Below, piece after piece: positions 18,363 to 27,756 of a stretch of 64,000 bases of DNA. Location of the stretch: assembly GCA_039925145.1 (NCBI GenBank), contig JBDSZL010000004.1, positions 66,799 through 130,798 on the forward strand, given 5' to 3'. This stretch comes from JBDSZL01 sp039925145. GTDB taxonomy: Bacteria; Acidobacteriota; Vicinamibacteria; Vicinamibacterales; SCN-69-37. The notes under the pieces were generated by a model. The model did no database searches and was not told the DNA's origin. It saw only the letters and a list, made by a program, of their open reading frames with translations. The position numbers and the translations under genes are program-made. How positions within the stretch are numbered: the stretch's first letter is position 1; the number at the start of each line of letters is the position of its first letter.

Positions 18363-19281
18363 GACGAATCCTGGGATCCAGCACGGCGTAGAGGATGTCG
18401 ACGAGCAGATTCGTGACTAGGTAGATCAGCACCAGGATCGTGACGATACTCACGACGAGTGGACCATCCTCGAGACGAATCCCCTGAAACAGCCGCCCGC
18501 CGATGCCGGGAATGTTGAAGATGCCCTCGGTGACCACGGCGCCCATCATCAGCGCGCCGAGTTCGGTGCCGAGAAACGTGATCACGGGAATCAGCGAGTT
18601 GCGGAGCACGTGGATGCCAACGATGCGACGTCGGGTCAGTCCCTTCGAGAGCGCCGTGCGCACGTAATCGGCCTTCAGATTCTCTGCGACGGCGGTACGC
18701 GTGAGCCGCACCGCCGTGGCGAGGGAGAGCAGCCCGAGGACAATCGACGGCAGGATGTAGGCGGCGACGCCGAGCTCTGGCGCATAACTCGGCCGAAACC
18801 ACCCGAGCCGCACGGCGAAGAGGGTCTGTGACACGGTGCCGAGAACAAAAATCGGAATGCCGATGACGATGAGCGACAGCGTCAGCGTGATGGTGTCGAA
18901 GGCGCCGCCGCGCCACATGCCGGCCAGCACGCCGGCTGGAATGCCCAGCACGATCACGATGGTGATCGACAGCAGCGCGAGCTCGATCGTGCGAGGCCAC
19001 GCCTCGGCCAGCACGTCGGCGATGGGCCGGCCGGCGATCGTCCGGCCGAGATTGCCCGTGGCCAGCCCCTTCATGTAGAAGCCGTACTGGATGATGAACG
19101 GACGGTCGAGGTGGTACTGCTCGGTCAGCTGAATCCGCTGGCTGGGGCTCAGCGGCTTCTCGCCTGCGAGCGCCTGTAATGGATCGCCCGCGATCTTGAA
19201 CATCAGGGCATAAACAATGAACGTCGTGCCGACGAACGCCACGAGCATCTGCAGCAGGCGCCTGATGATGTAGTGCGACAT
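18355..19281 (-). CDS. Oligopeptide/dipeptide ABC transporter permease (OppB/DppB type)
   Basis: 308 aa. It opens with the standard N-terminus (MSHYIIRRLLQMLVAFVGTTFIVYALMF) and has six membrane segments with the EAA loop YVRTALSKGLTRRRIVGIHVLRNSLIP. GNLGRTIAGRPIADVL is typical of this family. It follows the binding protein by 41 bp and overlaps the second permease by 8 bp. Confidence 0.93.
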   Translation of the reverse strand: MSHYIIRRLLQMLVAFVGTTFIVYALMFKIAGDPLQALAGEKPLSPSQRIQLTEQYHLDRPFIIQYGFYMKGLATGNLGRTIAGRPIADVLAEAWPRTIELALLSITIVIVLGIPAGVLAGMWRGGAFDTITLTLSLIVIGIPIFVLGTVSQTLFAVRLGWFRPSYAPELGVAAYILPSIVLGLLSLATAVRLTRTAVAENLKADYVRTALSKGLTRRRIVGIHVLRNSLIPVITFLGTELGALMMGAVVTEGIFNIPGIGGRLFQGIRLEDGPLVVSIVTILVLIYLVTNLLVDILYAVLDPRIRHE

Positions 19282-19322
19282 ACGTCAGCGTGCGAGGGCC
19301 GATCGGGATCGAGGCAGACCGG

Positions 19323-21005
19323 TCAACGCGTCGGGTTGGCCGGCTCGAGTTTCAGGAGCTCGGTGCGGTTGAAGAGGTCCATCAGCACGTTGGTCACACG
19401 GGTGGAATGGGCGTAGCTGTTGAGCATCAGGCGAAGGGGCAGCACGGGGAGGTCGCGCGCGAGCAGGTCCTCGGCGCGCCCGTAGAACGCGAGCGACGCC
19501 TCGAGTGTCGGGGCCTTGTCGCCGTCGGCCAGGAGCTTGTCGAACTGCGGGTTGCTGTAGCCGTAGTAGTTCGACGAGCCGTGCGTGCTGTAGAGCGGCC
19601 CGAGGTAGTTCTCGATGACCGGGTAGTCGAATATCCAGCCCATCCGAAAGGCGCCCACCGGCTGCTTCGTCTCGAGCTTGATGAGCAGTTCCGCGAACTT
19701 TGGCTGCGGGTTGCCGACGCAGTCGACGCCGAGATTCCTGCGAAGCTGGTTACAGGTCGCATCGACCCATGCCTTGTGTCCGCCGTCGACGTTATAGGCA
19801 ATCTCGATGCGCCCACCCACGGCGGCGGCGCCGCCCACCGAATCGAAGAGGGCTTTGGCTTTCGCCGGGTTGAACTCGCACGCCTCGCCGCAGGTGTTCG
19901 CGCGGTAGCCGGGGACGAGTGGTGACACGAACGACCGGTGCGGCTGTTCGGCGCCGAGAAAGATCGCGCGCGAAATCTCGTCGCGATCGATGGCCATCGA
20001 GATTGCCTTGCGCACCTCCAGGCGGCTGTAGTGCTTGTCGAAGGTCGGGAACGCCAGAATCTGAATCACCGAGGACGGGCTCTGGCGGAAGCGGTCGCCG
20101 AGATCCGACTTGGCCGTACTCAGGTTCTCGACGGGCATGTGCTGCACGACGTCGAGCTGTCCGGCCAGCAGATCCTGGTACTGGGTTGTCAGCTGCTGGT
20201 AAATCTTGAAACTGACGCCCGCCACGCGCGGCTTCTCGGGACCCGCGTAGGACGCGAAGCGCTCGGTCTCGATGATCTGGTCGTGCTGCCAGGTGCCCTT
20301 CATTTTGAACGGACCCTGGCCGATTGGCGCCTGTGCATACGCCGGCGCGATCTTGTTGCTGGCCAGATCCGCGAAGGCTGCCAGCGGCAACGGCATCAGT
20401 GCCGGAAAGCCCAGGAACGATTTGAAATTGACGTAGGGCTGGTCGAGCGTCACCTCGAACGTCAGATCGTCTTTCTTCGTGAGGCCAGACAACTTCTTTG
20501 CCGACGGCGGGGTCTTGGCGTCGGCGGGATTGAGGTCCTTGTAGCCCTGGATCTTGTCGAAATAGCCGTTCGCGTCATGGGCGTTCGGACCGTAGGCGCC
20601 GGCGTTCCAGGCGTTGATGTACGACTCGGAGGTGACCGGCTCGCCGTTGTGGAACGTCCAGCCCGGCCTCAGGCGAATGGTCCAGACGCGGTTGTCGGGG
20701 CTGGTAATCGACTCGGCCGCCAGCTCCACCGGCCGGAACTGCGCGTCGTAGGTGACGAGCGGTGCGAACAGCGCGTTCAGCACGTCCGATCCGTTCGATT
20801 CGGTCGTGGAGCTGGGGATCAGGTGCTTCGGCTCGCCGATGCCAATGCTGACAATGAGACCGGCATCGGGCGATGACGGGGAGCGCGATCCTCCGCATGT
20901 GGCGCCGAGGATGAGGCCGGTCAGCAGCGCCGCGCGCGCGGCGCCCGCAAACACGCGCGGCCGCCGGATGCGGTCGGGTGAAAAGGAAGAGCGCATGGGA
21001 GCCAT
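19323..21005 (-). CDS. Peptide ABC transporter substrate-binding protein (lipoprotein-like)
   Basis: 560 aa from ATG 21005, preceded by GGTGAG; the ATG three codons later (20996) is also possible. The N-terminus has a basic stretch, a hydrophobic stretch and then a Cys (LILGATCGG, Cys37), so it is probably a lipoprotein, though the lipobox is atypical. The mature part is SBP_bac_5: IGIGEPKHLIPSSTTESNGSDVLNALFAPLV, the loading motif RPGWTFHNGEPVTSESYINAWNAG, and KAISMAIDRDEISRAIFLGAEQPHRSFVSPLVPG. The C-terminal region (RMGWIFDYPVIENYLGPLYSTHG) fits OppA/DppA-type proteins. First gene of the operon that continues through both permeases and both ATPases. Confidence 0.92.
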   Translation of the reverse strand: MAPMRSSFSPDRIRRPRVFAGAARAALLTGLILGATCGGSRSPSSPDAGLIVSIGIGEPKHLIPSSTTESNGSDVLNALFAPLVTYDAQFRPVELAAESITSPDNRVWTIRLRPGWTFHNGEPVTSESYINAWNAGAYGPNAHDANGYFDKIQGYKDLNPADAKTPPSAKKLSGLTKKDDLTFEVTLDQPYVNFKSFLGFPALMPLPLAAFADLASNKIAPAYAQAPIGQGPFKMKGTWQHDQIIETERFASYAGPEKPRVAGVSFKIYQQLTTQYQDLLAGQLDVVQHMPVENLSTAKSDLGDRFRQSPSSVIQILAFPTFDKHYSRLEVRKAISMAIDRDEISRAIFLGAEQPHRSFVSPLVPGYRANTCGEACEFNPAKAKALFDSVGGAAAVGGRIEIAYNVDGGHKAWVDATCNQLRRNLGVDCVGNPQPKFAELLIKLETKQPVGAFRMGWIFDYPVIENYLGPLYSTHGSSNYYGYSNPQFDKLLADGDKAPTLEASLAFYGRAEDLLARDLPVLPLRLMLNSYAHSTRVTNVLMDLFNRTELLKLEPANPTR

Positions 21006-21364
21006 TGTCTCACCCGGCCAGCGCCGCGGCAGCGGGCGTTCCAGGAGACGCGAACTGGCGCGTCCTACAAGAATGTTCATACTCGTTAACGTCCATTCAA
21101 CTTTGTCCGAACGAACCGGGCGCCCGCCACCCAGGCCTCGAGAGCGGCCCGCCTGGGCCCCGTGCCGAACAGCCCAATTCGACACTTGCGTCGCAGATGT
21201 CGGCACGCCGGACATTCCTGTTCGTCTTAGGGCGTCGTTCAGTCTTGATACACGGTGACGCCGTTTGTCACGAATGGCCGGAATCAGGCGCCTTGCTGTG
21301 GCATTTGCCCAGGCCGACCGGCCTCGCCAAAAACGGCCCGTCGTTTGCAATACCACTCTGCATG

Positions 21365-21469
21365 GCGCTGGATCGCCGCATCCTCTGTGTGAGCCCCGCA
21401 AGACCGGCTACTCTTCCTTGAAGACACCGCTTTCTTAACTTCTGTATTCCCCAATCGGCGATCCAGCGC
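21365..21469. ncRNA. Candidate structured RNA: 14-bp perfect stem enclosing 77 nt
   Basis: GCGCTGGATCGCCG (21365-21378) and its exact reverse complement (21456-21469) would close a 105-base element. On the minus strand the enclosed part holds small hairpins (TCTTC-AAG-GAAGA, and AGCC with GGCT). It lies in a 518-bp gap (21006-21523), downstream of the MutS-like gene and 360 bp upstream of the peptide-binding-protein start, both on the minus strand. It could be a terminator/attenuator-like element, a leader RNA or a DNA palindrome. The rest of the gap shows nothing I can name. Confidence 0.35.
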
Positions 21470-21523
21470 GCTACTCGCGCAGCGGAGCAGACGACCGGCT
21501 GTTCCGCATTGTCCCGCTCGCCA

Positions 21524-23338
21524 TTAGATTTCCAGACCAATCGAACGCATCAGCTCGAGCGCGTTGCTCGTGTGCACGACGCCGGGCTTCAGCTGGTAGT
21601 CGAACCTCAGCACGCCCCCCTCGAACGAATCGTCGAAATGCACGTTGGTCGCTGCTCCGGGCAGCTGCTGGGCGATTTCGCCAAGTGCCAGGTCGTGCGT
21701 GGTCACGAGTCCGACCGCGCCCAGTTGCACCAGGCCAATGAGCACCGCCTGCGCGCCGACGCGCCGATCGTGGGAGTTGGTGCCACTCAGGATCTCGTCG
21801 AGCAGGAAGAGCACGGCGCCGTTCGTCCGGCGCGTCAGGTCTACGACCTGTTTCAGGCGCATGATCTCCGCAAAGAAGCGCGACTGGCCGTCGGCAAGCG
21901 AGTCCTGGACTCGAATCGCGGCGCCCACGTGGAGCGGCGACAATTGAAGGGCCACCGCCCTCACCGGCGCCCCCATCTGCGCCAGCACGACGTTCACGCC
22001 GATCGAGCGGAGAAACGTGCTCTTCCCGGACATGTTGGAGCCGCTGACGATCGCCAGGTGGATGGCCGAACGGGTGAGCCGGAGCGAGTTGCGCACCGCG
22101 TCGGGAGGCAGCAGGGGATGGGCGAGTCCGTCCGCCACGAGCGACGTGGCGCCCGGAGTCAGCTCGGGAAACACGTAGTCGGGGTGTTCGGCCGCCAGCG
22201 TGCCGAGCGCGAGCATGGCTTCGAACTCGCCGACGGCCTCGAGCCATTGCGGGATGTGGGCGCCGGCGCGTGCGCGCCAAGCTTCGATGGCGAAGCTCCA
22301 CTGCGTGGCCCAGAGCAGAAGCGCCGCGGGAAATGCGAACAGGACGTTGCGTCGGGACGCGAGCACCGCCACGAGCTGAGACAACCGGCCAATTTCAGCC
22401 GAGGCTCTATGCCCATCGCGCCCAATCGCCTCCTGCAGCGCCACCAGGCGAGGTGCCGTGAAGTGCTCGCGCTCGATCGTGCGGAGCAGGCCGACGAGCA
22501 GATCGAGATCGTGCGCAGGCTCGTCGACCGCGTCGATCACCGCCACCACCCGCTGTTTGAACCATTGTGCCGCGCCCAGCTGCACGAACAGCACCGCCAT
22601 GGCGAGCGCGCCAACCCCCGTGCGGGCCCACCATGCCAGGCTTCCGATGGTCGCCAGGACGAGCAGCACGAGGGCCAGGCGCACACCAAGACCGTGGAGC
22701 GTCAGAGGGGATGCGGCCCAGCGGCGCAGCAGCGCCGCGTCTACGCCCACCCGCAACTGATCTCCGAGCACGGCGACCGTCTCACGCAAATCGAGCCGCT
22801 CGGCCAGTTCGCGCACCGCCACTTGCCGGGACCGAATCTCTTCGACCGGTGCGGGAGCCAGCAGCCACGCGGCCAGCGTTGCTTCTCCCGCCCTCGTGCG
22901 TGTGGTGGCCAGCAGCTCGAAGACGCTGCCGCGTCCGAAGATGTCGAGATCGTCGGCATAGAGATGGCCCTCGGGCTTGAATTCATCGCCGGTCCGGCCG
23001 CGGCCGATCCAGTCGTGCGCCATGCGCGCCAGTCCGCGGTCGAAGAAGGCCACCGCGGAGGCCGCCCTGTCGCGCGCGTTCAACGCTTGTGCATGGAGGA
23101 TGGCCGTGACCACGAACAGGAACAGCGGGATCAGCAGCCATGGCAGAGCGTTGAGTCCACCGGCGATGAGCGTGGCGACTCCGACGGCCACGAGGAAGAG
23201 ACGCAGATAGCTGAACCGTGCGTGAGCCTGGATCCTCGCCGCGAGCCGCTCCTGGCGCTCGGACCGATACCGCTTGTACTCCGCGACAACGGCTGCTGCA
23301 TCCTGGCTTGGGGTGTGGGACACGGGAGTGGCTGTCAT
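21524..23338 (-). CDS. Membrane-anchored MutS-family ATPase
   Basis: 604 aa, shorter than mismatch-repair MutS (about 850). Two hydrophobic segments lie near the N-terminus (FLVAVGVATLIAGGLNAL and PWLLIPLFLFVVTAILHA) and further hydrophobic stretches near residues 220-260. A MutS core/clamp-like helical region follows. The C-terminal ATPase is intact: Walker A SGSNMSGKSTFLRSIG, then DSLADGQSRFFAEI, and Walker B with the family signature FLLDEILSGTNSHDR and VTTHDLAL. It lacks the N-terminal mismatch-recognition domain, so classical mismatch repair is unlikely; the role is unknown. The gene overlaps the TreY relic by ATGA. Confidence 0.85.
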   Translation of the reverse strand: MTATPVSHTPSQDAAAVVAEYKRYRSERQERLAARIQAHARFSYLRLFLVAVGVATLIAGGLNALPWLLIPLFLFVVTAILHAQALNARDRAASAVAFFDRGLARMAHDWIGRGRTGDEFKPEGHLYADDLDIFGRGSVFELLATTRTRAGEATLAAWLLAPAPVEEIRSRQVAVRELAERLDLRETVAVLGDQLRVGVDAALLRRWAASPLTLHGLGVRLALVLLVLATIGSLAWWARTGVGALAMAVLFVQLGAAQWFKQRVVAVIDAVDEPAHDLDLLVGLLRTIEREHFTAPRLVALQEAIGRDGHRASAEIGRLSQLVAVLASRRNVLFAFPAALLLWATQWSFAIEAWRARAGAHIPQWLEAVGEFEAMLALGTLAAEHPDYVFPELTPGATSLVADGLAHPLLPPDAVRNSLRLTRSAIHLAIVSGSNMSGKSTFLRSIGVNVVLAQMGAPVRAVALQLSPLHVGAAIRVQDSLADGQSRFFAEIMRLKQVVDLTRRTNGAVLFLLDEILSGTNSHDRRVGAQAVLIGLVQLGAVGLVTTHDLALGEIAQQLPGAATNVHFDDSFEGGVLRFDYQLKPGVVHTSNALELMRSIGLEI

Positions 23339-23760
23339 GACAGGGTGAAATCCCTCGCGTAGAGCACCGCCAATGGCAGCTCAGCCATGGCATCAGACAG
23401 CTGGATCGCGCCGTCGTGTGCAAGCGATGCGCCGGTCAGCACGTTGTGCATCGTGCCGCTCGATGGCAGGCCCACCTCGGTGTCGCGCCACGCCGTGCCC
23501 ACGGGCATGGGGCCGACTCGCGAGGAGAGCCGCGGGACCAGAACAACGGCAGCCTCACGTTCCAAGACGCGCGCAAAGGCGACGACGCTGCCCGCGAATG
23601 GACCGCGGGCCGCCATCAGAATGGGCGAGAGGTACAGCGTGTCGACGCCGAGCGCGACGAAGTAGGGAATCAGCGCTTCAGCGTCTCCGAACGTCAGGTC
23701 ACGGTTGAGCTGCAGACGGTAGGTCGCGAGAGGCACCCGGCTGGCACGGGACAGCGGCAT
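23335..23760 (-). pseudogene. Internally deleted malto-oligosyltrehalose synthase (TreY) relic
   Basis: 141 codons, against about 700-950 for intact TreY. The first 40 residues are the TreY N-terminus (PLATYRLQLNRDLTFGDAEALIPYF, then GVDTLYLSPILMAARG). Right after, the sequence jumps to a TreY C-terminus (VVAFARVLEREAAVVLVPRL, VGTAWRDTEVGLP, NVLTGASL, LPLAVL). The whole catalytic barrel is missing, yet the frame stays open across the join. It therefore cannot be the enzyme; whether the short protein is made is unknown. The stop overlaps the MutS-like start (ATGA), so translation may be coupled. A TTG at 23772 is an alternative start. Confidence 0.75.
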
Positions 23761-23845
23761 CGATGCTCTCAACTGTAATGGGTGTCATCAGGCCCCACCG
23801 CCATTTGCTCGAGATTTTTATCTTCGAGCGGCTAATACTCAGGAG

Positions 23846-26557
23846 GTGAAACTTGCACTCCGCCTCGAGACGCTGCTGGCGGTCCTGGTGCTCTGCACCG
23901 TATTGCCCTTGGCACTGTTTTCGGCGCTGCTCATCCAGTCCGCCCGGGAGCGGCAGAAGGAAGTCACGTTCCGGGGCAACCTCGACACGGCACGGGCCGT
24001 ATCGGGCGCCATCGACCAGCACATCAAAAGCACCACGGAGGCGCTCGCGACACTCAGTGCAATCAAGGTGTTCGAGGAGAACTACGTGGACGGCTTCGGC
24101 GAGCTCGCCGCGCGTCTTCTGGAGGTACGTCCGTCGTGGGCCGCCCTGCTGCTGGCCGACGGCGACGGCAAGATCGTCGGCTCGCGGGGGATGAGTCTGG
24201 CAACGACGCGACCGGCGACCTGGGCCATCGCCGTTGCAACCACCGGTCGCCCGGCCGTGTCGCCTCTACTCATTGATGCCGAGACCGACCGCCGATCGTA
24301 CGTGGTCGCCGTGCCTGTCCTGCGCGAGCAGCACGTGCAACTGGTCCTCGGCGTCGAGCTCGAGGGCGAGACCCTCAAGGCGTTGCTTCAGCCACAGGCG
24401 GCCGCTTCCGACGATGGCGTCGTGGAGCTGACGGATGCTGACCTCACGATCATCGGCCGGAGCCCCGAGGGACCGACGACCCTCGGACAGCGCGAGTCCC
24501 AGGAATTCGCCACCGCCACCGACGGCAAGCCCGAGGGGAGCTGGGCCGGCAAGAGGCTCGACGGCACACTCGTCTATTCCGCGTTCGTTCGATCCGATCT
24601 GACGCAGTGGCTCGTGGTGATGAGTCGTCCACGAGGCGAGCTGGATCGACCTCTGGCTCACTCGTACTGGGCCCTCACTACCCTCGGACTCGGCACCCTC
24701 CTGTTTGGCGTCGTGAGCGGCACCATCGTGGGCCGTATCGTCGTGCGCGCCGCTCGATCGACGACGGCAGCGGCGGGTGCGCTCGCGCGCGGTGAGCCGG
24801 TGCGACCGCCCCGATCCCACATCGTCGAGCTCGATCAGCTTAGTGCCGGGCTGCTCCGAGCGGCCACGATCCTCGAAAAGCGGATCGCTGAGCGCGATGA
24901 GGCCGGGCGCCAGCTGGCGCTCGCCGTCGAGGATCGGCAGCGCGCGCTCGACGCCGAACGGGCCTCGCGCGTGCGCAGCGAAGAACAGGAAGCCTACCTG
25001 AGCGTGACACTGCGCAGCATTGGTGACGCCGTGATCGTGACCGACAGCGAAGGCCGCGTCACCATGATGAACCGTGTGGCACAGGCGATGACGGGATACG
25101 AGGAGGCGGACGCGACCGGACGGCCTGTCACCGAAGTCTGCCGCCTGGTCGACGAGCAGACGGGCCTGTCGCTCGAAGACGTCGCCGCGCGCGCGATTCG
25201 GGAAGGCCACGTCACCGACCCGGGCGCGCATTCCGTCCTGGTCTCGCGGACGGGTAACGCCACGCCCGTGAGCGACACGGCCGCCCCGCTGCTCATGCCC
25301 GACGGCACCGCGATTGGCGCGGTCATCGTGTTCCGCGACGTGTCGGTCGGGCGAGTGATGGAGCGGCAGCGCGCGGCTCTGCTCGAACAGGAACAGGCGG
25401 CGCGGCGCGAAGCCGAGGCGCTGAGCCGGAGCAAGGACGAGTTCGTCGCGACGATCTCTCACGAGCTGCGCACGCCGCTCAGTGCGATCGTCGGCTGGGT
25501 CCGCCTTCTGCGGAGTGGCGTGCTCGACTCTGGCGCGCAGGCCCACGCCCTCGAGGTCGTGGAGCGCAACACCAACGCGCAGACGCAGCTGGTCGAGGAC
25601 CTGCTCGAGATGTCGCGCATCATCACGGGCCGCATGCGGCCTGAGATGCGCGACGTCGCCATGGGGTCGCTCGTGACCGCCGCGGCCGAGAGCGTGAAGC
25701 CGACGGTCGAGGCCAAGCGCATCAGCCTGGGCGTCGACGTCGGTTCGTGCCCTTCACTTGTCTCTGCCGATCCGGATCGCCTGCAACAGGTGATCTGGAA
25801 TCTCCTGGTCAACGCTGTCAAGTTCACGCCGGTCGGTGGACGCGTCGATGTGCGCCTGAGGGAAGAAGGCGACTCCGTCGTCCTGTCGGTGCGCGATTCC
25901 GGCGTGGGGATCGCGGCCGATCAGTTGTCGTTGGTGTTCGACCAGTTCTGGCAGGGCGGCGTACCCGATCGACTGTCTCGCGGCGGTCTCGGCATTGGTC
26001 TTTCGCTCGTCAAACGCCTCATCGAGCTGCACGGCGGAGACGTGACGGCGGAGAGCGAAGGCGCCGGCCACGGCTCGACGTTCACGGTTCGCCTTCCGGC
26101 GCTCCGGGGCGCGCCGCCGTCACTCCCCGCCGTCGACCGGACCCAGTCGCCAGCCGACGCCGACTTCAAACCCTTGCTGAGCGGCGTGCGTGTGCTGGTG
26201 GTCGAAGACGATGAGGACACGGCCGAGCTCATCGCCACCGTGCTGCAACATGCCGGAGCCGAGGTGATGCTCGCGGCCTCGATCGGCGAGGCGCTGCGGC
26301 AGACAGCGGAACTGGCCGAGCCGCCGCACCTGATCCTGAGTGACGTGGGGCTACCTGATGGTAGCGGCTACGATCTGCTCCAGCGGCTGCGGCGCGACGA
26401 CCGATACCGGCACGTGCCGGCGATTGCGGTGACCGCCTACAGCCGCATGGAAGACCGGGAACAGGCGACAGCCGCCGGATTCGAATGGCACGTCGGCAAG
26501 CCGTTTGAGCCGCAGGAGCTACTGGACCAGGTCGCGGCGGTGACAGGACGGCGCTGA
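23846..26557 (+). CDS. Hybrid sensor histidine kinase (periplasmic sensor-HAMP-PAS-HisKA-HATPase-REC)
   Basis: 903 aa, GTG start at 23846 (AGGAG is directly adjacent, so spacing is unusually short). Domains in order: membrane segment (5-28); extracytoplasmic sensor, probably Cache-like (29-270); second membrane segment (about 272-298); HAMP (300-350); coiled linker; PAS (about 385-500; TLRSIGDAVIVTDSEGRV); HisKA with the phospho-accepting His539 (ATISHELRTPL); HATPase_c (QVIWNLLVNAVKFTP, DSGVGIA, GGLGIGLSLVKRLIELHGG); and REC with Asp833 (LILSDVGLPDGSG) and KPFEP. All key residues are present. No separate response regulator is nearby; the next gene encodes a putative nucleotide-sensing protein 65 bp away. 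Confidence 0.95.
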   Translation: MKLALRLETLLAVLVLCTVLPLALFSALLIQSARERQKEVTFRGNLDTARAVSGAIDQHIKSTTEALATLSAIKVFEENYVDGFGELAARLLEVRPSWAALLLADGDGKIVGSRGMSLATTRPATWAIAVATTGRPAVSPLLIDAETDRRSYVVAVPVLREQHVQLVLGVELEGETLKALLQPQAAASDDGVVELTDADLTIIGRSPEGPTTLGQRESQEFATATDGKPEGSWAGKRLDGTLVYSAFVRSDLTQWLVVMSRPRGELDRPLAHSYWALTTLGLGTLLFGVVSGTIVGRIVVRAARSTTAAAGALARGEPVRPPRSHIVELDQLSAGLLRAATILEKRIAERDEAGRQLALAVEDRQRALDAERASRVRSEEQEAYLSVTLRSIGDAVIVTDSEGRVTMMNRVAQAMTGYEEADATGRPVTEVCRLVDEQTGLSLEDVAARAIREGHVTDPGAHSVLVSRTGNATPVSDTAAPLLMPDGTAIGAVIVFRDVSVGRVMERQRAALLEQEQAARREAEALSRSKDEFVATISHELRTPLSAIVGWVRLLRSGVLDSGAQAHALEVVERNTNAQTQLVEDLLEMSRIITGRMRPEMRDVAMGSLVTAAAESVKPTVEAKRISLGVDVGSCPSLVSADPDRLQQVIWNLLVNAVKFTPVGGRVDVRLREEGDSVVLSVRDSGVGIAADQLSLVFDQFWQGGVPDRLSRGGLGIGLSLVKRLIELHGGDVTAESEGAGHGSTFTVRLPALRGAPPSLPAVDRTQSPADADFKPLLSGVRVLVVEDDEDTAELIATVLQHAGAEVMLAASIGEALRQTAELAEPPHLILSDVGLPDGSGYDLLQRLRRDDRYRHVPAIAVTAYSRMEDREQATAAGFEWHVGKPFEPQELLDQVAAVTGRR

Positions 26558-26622
26558 TAGCGGCGGCAAATCGTCTGCTGTTCGCGCTTGCGGGTGGTGC
26601 GGGGTAAGCTTCGGGACGCACC

Positions 26623-27756
26623 ATGACCGAGCCTTCGTACCCCGCCGCCCGAGTTGTCGCGACCAAGGTGCTCGCGCATTTCGCGCAGCACATGGCGGCG
26701 GCGCGGGCCCGCGGGCGCACGAAGCTCGCGCCGGAGCCGGACGCCGCGGCGATCGAGGCAATTGTCGACGCCGCATTCTGGGCCAGCCTCCGCCGCGAGG
26801 AGGGCGCGACGCCCAAGATCTCGCTGGCCTTCATGCCGCCTGCGGCGTCCGAGCAGCCGCTCAGATTCGCCCGTCAGTTGCCGTTGTCAGCCGTCGCGCT
26901 GGCACGGCTGGCACCGGCCGTCGAGCGGCCCGGCATCCACCTGGGCGTGTGGCGCGACGAGGACGGCGAGCTGCGCGTGTGGGGCACGACGCGGCAGATT
27001 CCAGCACTCTGCTTCGTGCTCGAGGTCGTGACGTCAGGCCTGCTCGTCATCAAGCATCGTGGCGATTCATTCGGTAAGTTCGTGAACATCGCGCTGCTCG
27101 AAGGGGACGAGATCAAGATCGTCGATGAAAGTCGGGCCGGTGTTCCGGATTGCCCGGGTCTGGTGGCGTCACTGCTCGGCGTGGATCTGCCTGGCGTGCG
27201 TCCCGAGTCGGTGAACGTGCTCGTGCAGCTCTCCGCATCGATGCGGGCGCACGGCCGGGGCGGCGCCCTCCTGCTGATCCCGACCGAGAACGTCACGTGG
27301 GAAGAGTCCATTGTCCAGCCGGCGTTGTACTCAGTCGACCCACCGTTCGCTGAACTGGCCGAACTGGCCAAGGATGCGCGGATCGGCCAGCACGAGTGGC
27401 AGGAAGATCTTCGCCGGGCCGTGGACGCCCTTGCGGGCCTCACGGCCGTGGACGGCGCGACGCTCGTCACCGAGCGGTACGAACTGATTGCGTTCGGCAC
27501 GAAGATCACGCGGCGCCGGGGCAGTGCGCCGGTCGAGCGCGTGATGTTCACCGAGCCGGTCGAAGGCAGTGCCTTCGCCATCGTCAATCCCTATCAGCTC
27601 GGGGGCACGCGGCACCTGTCCGCGGCGCAATTCGTCCACGACCAGCGCGACGCCACGGCGCTCGTGGCGTCACAGGACGGGCGGTTCACGATCTTCAAAT
27701 GGTCGCCATGCGAAGACATGGTGCACGCGCATCGGGTGGACGCGCTGCTGCTCTGA
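26623..27756 (+). CDS. DACNV-like putative sensor-domain protein
   Basis: 377 aa, no signal peptide or membrane segment. The second half resembles the diadenylate-cyclase-like fold: DGATLVTERYELIAFGTKI (about residue 277) and GTRHLSAAQFVHDQRDATALVASQDGRFTIFKW (about 328). These correspond to the DGA and RHR regions of DisA_N, but the second is only RH, so catalytic activity is doubtful. This pattern fits the DACNV-type 'probable sensor' family, predicted to bind nucleotides. The first half (PKISLAFMPP, PGIHLGVWRDEDGELRVWG, GLLVIKHRG) is a second conserved part of the same family. It follows the hybrid kinase by 65 bp, so a joint signalling role is possible. Confidence 0.6.
   Translation: MTEPSYPAARVVATKVLAHFAQHMAAARARGRTKLAPEPDAAAIEAIVDAAFWASLRREEGATPKISLAFMPPAASEQPLRFARQLPLSAVALARLAPAVERPGIHLGVWRDEDGELRVWGTTRQIPALCFVLEVVTSGLLVIKHRGDSFGKFVNIALLEGDEIKIVDESRAGVPDCPGLVASLLGVDLPGVRPESVNVLVQLSASMRAHGRGGALLLIPTENVTWEESIVQPALYSVDPPFAELAELAKDARIGQHEWQEDLRRAVDALAGLTAVDGATLVTERYELIAFGTKITRRRGSAPVERVMFTEPVEGSAFAIVNPYQLGGTRHLSAAQFVHDQRDATALVASQDGRFTIFKWSPCEDMVHAHRVDALLL

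Noticed and set aside
21365..21469. 5S rRNA gene
   Set aside because: Only a loop-C-like string matches; the 5' half of helices II and III is absent and there is no 16S or 23S nearby.
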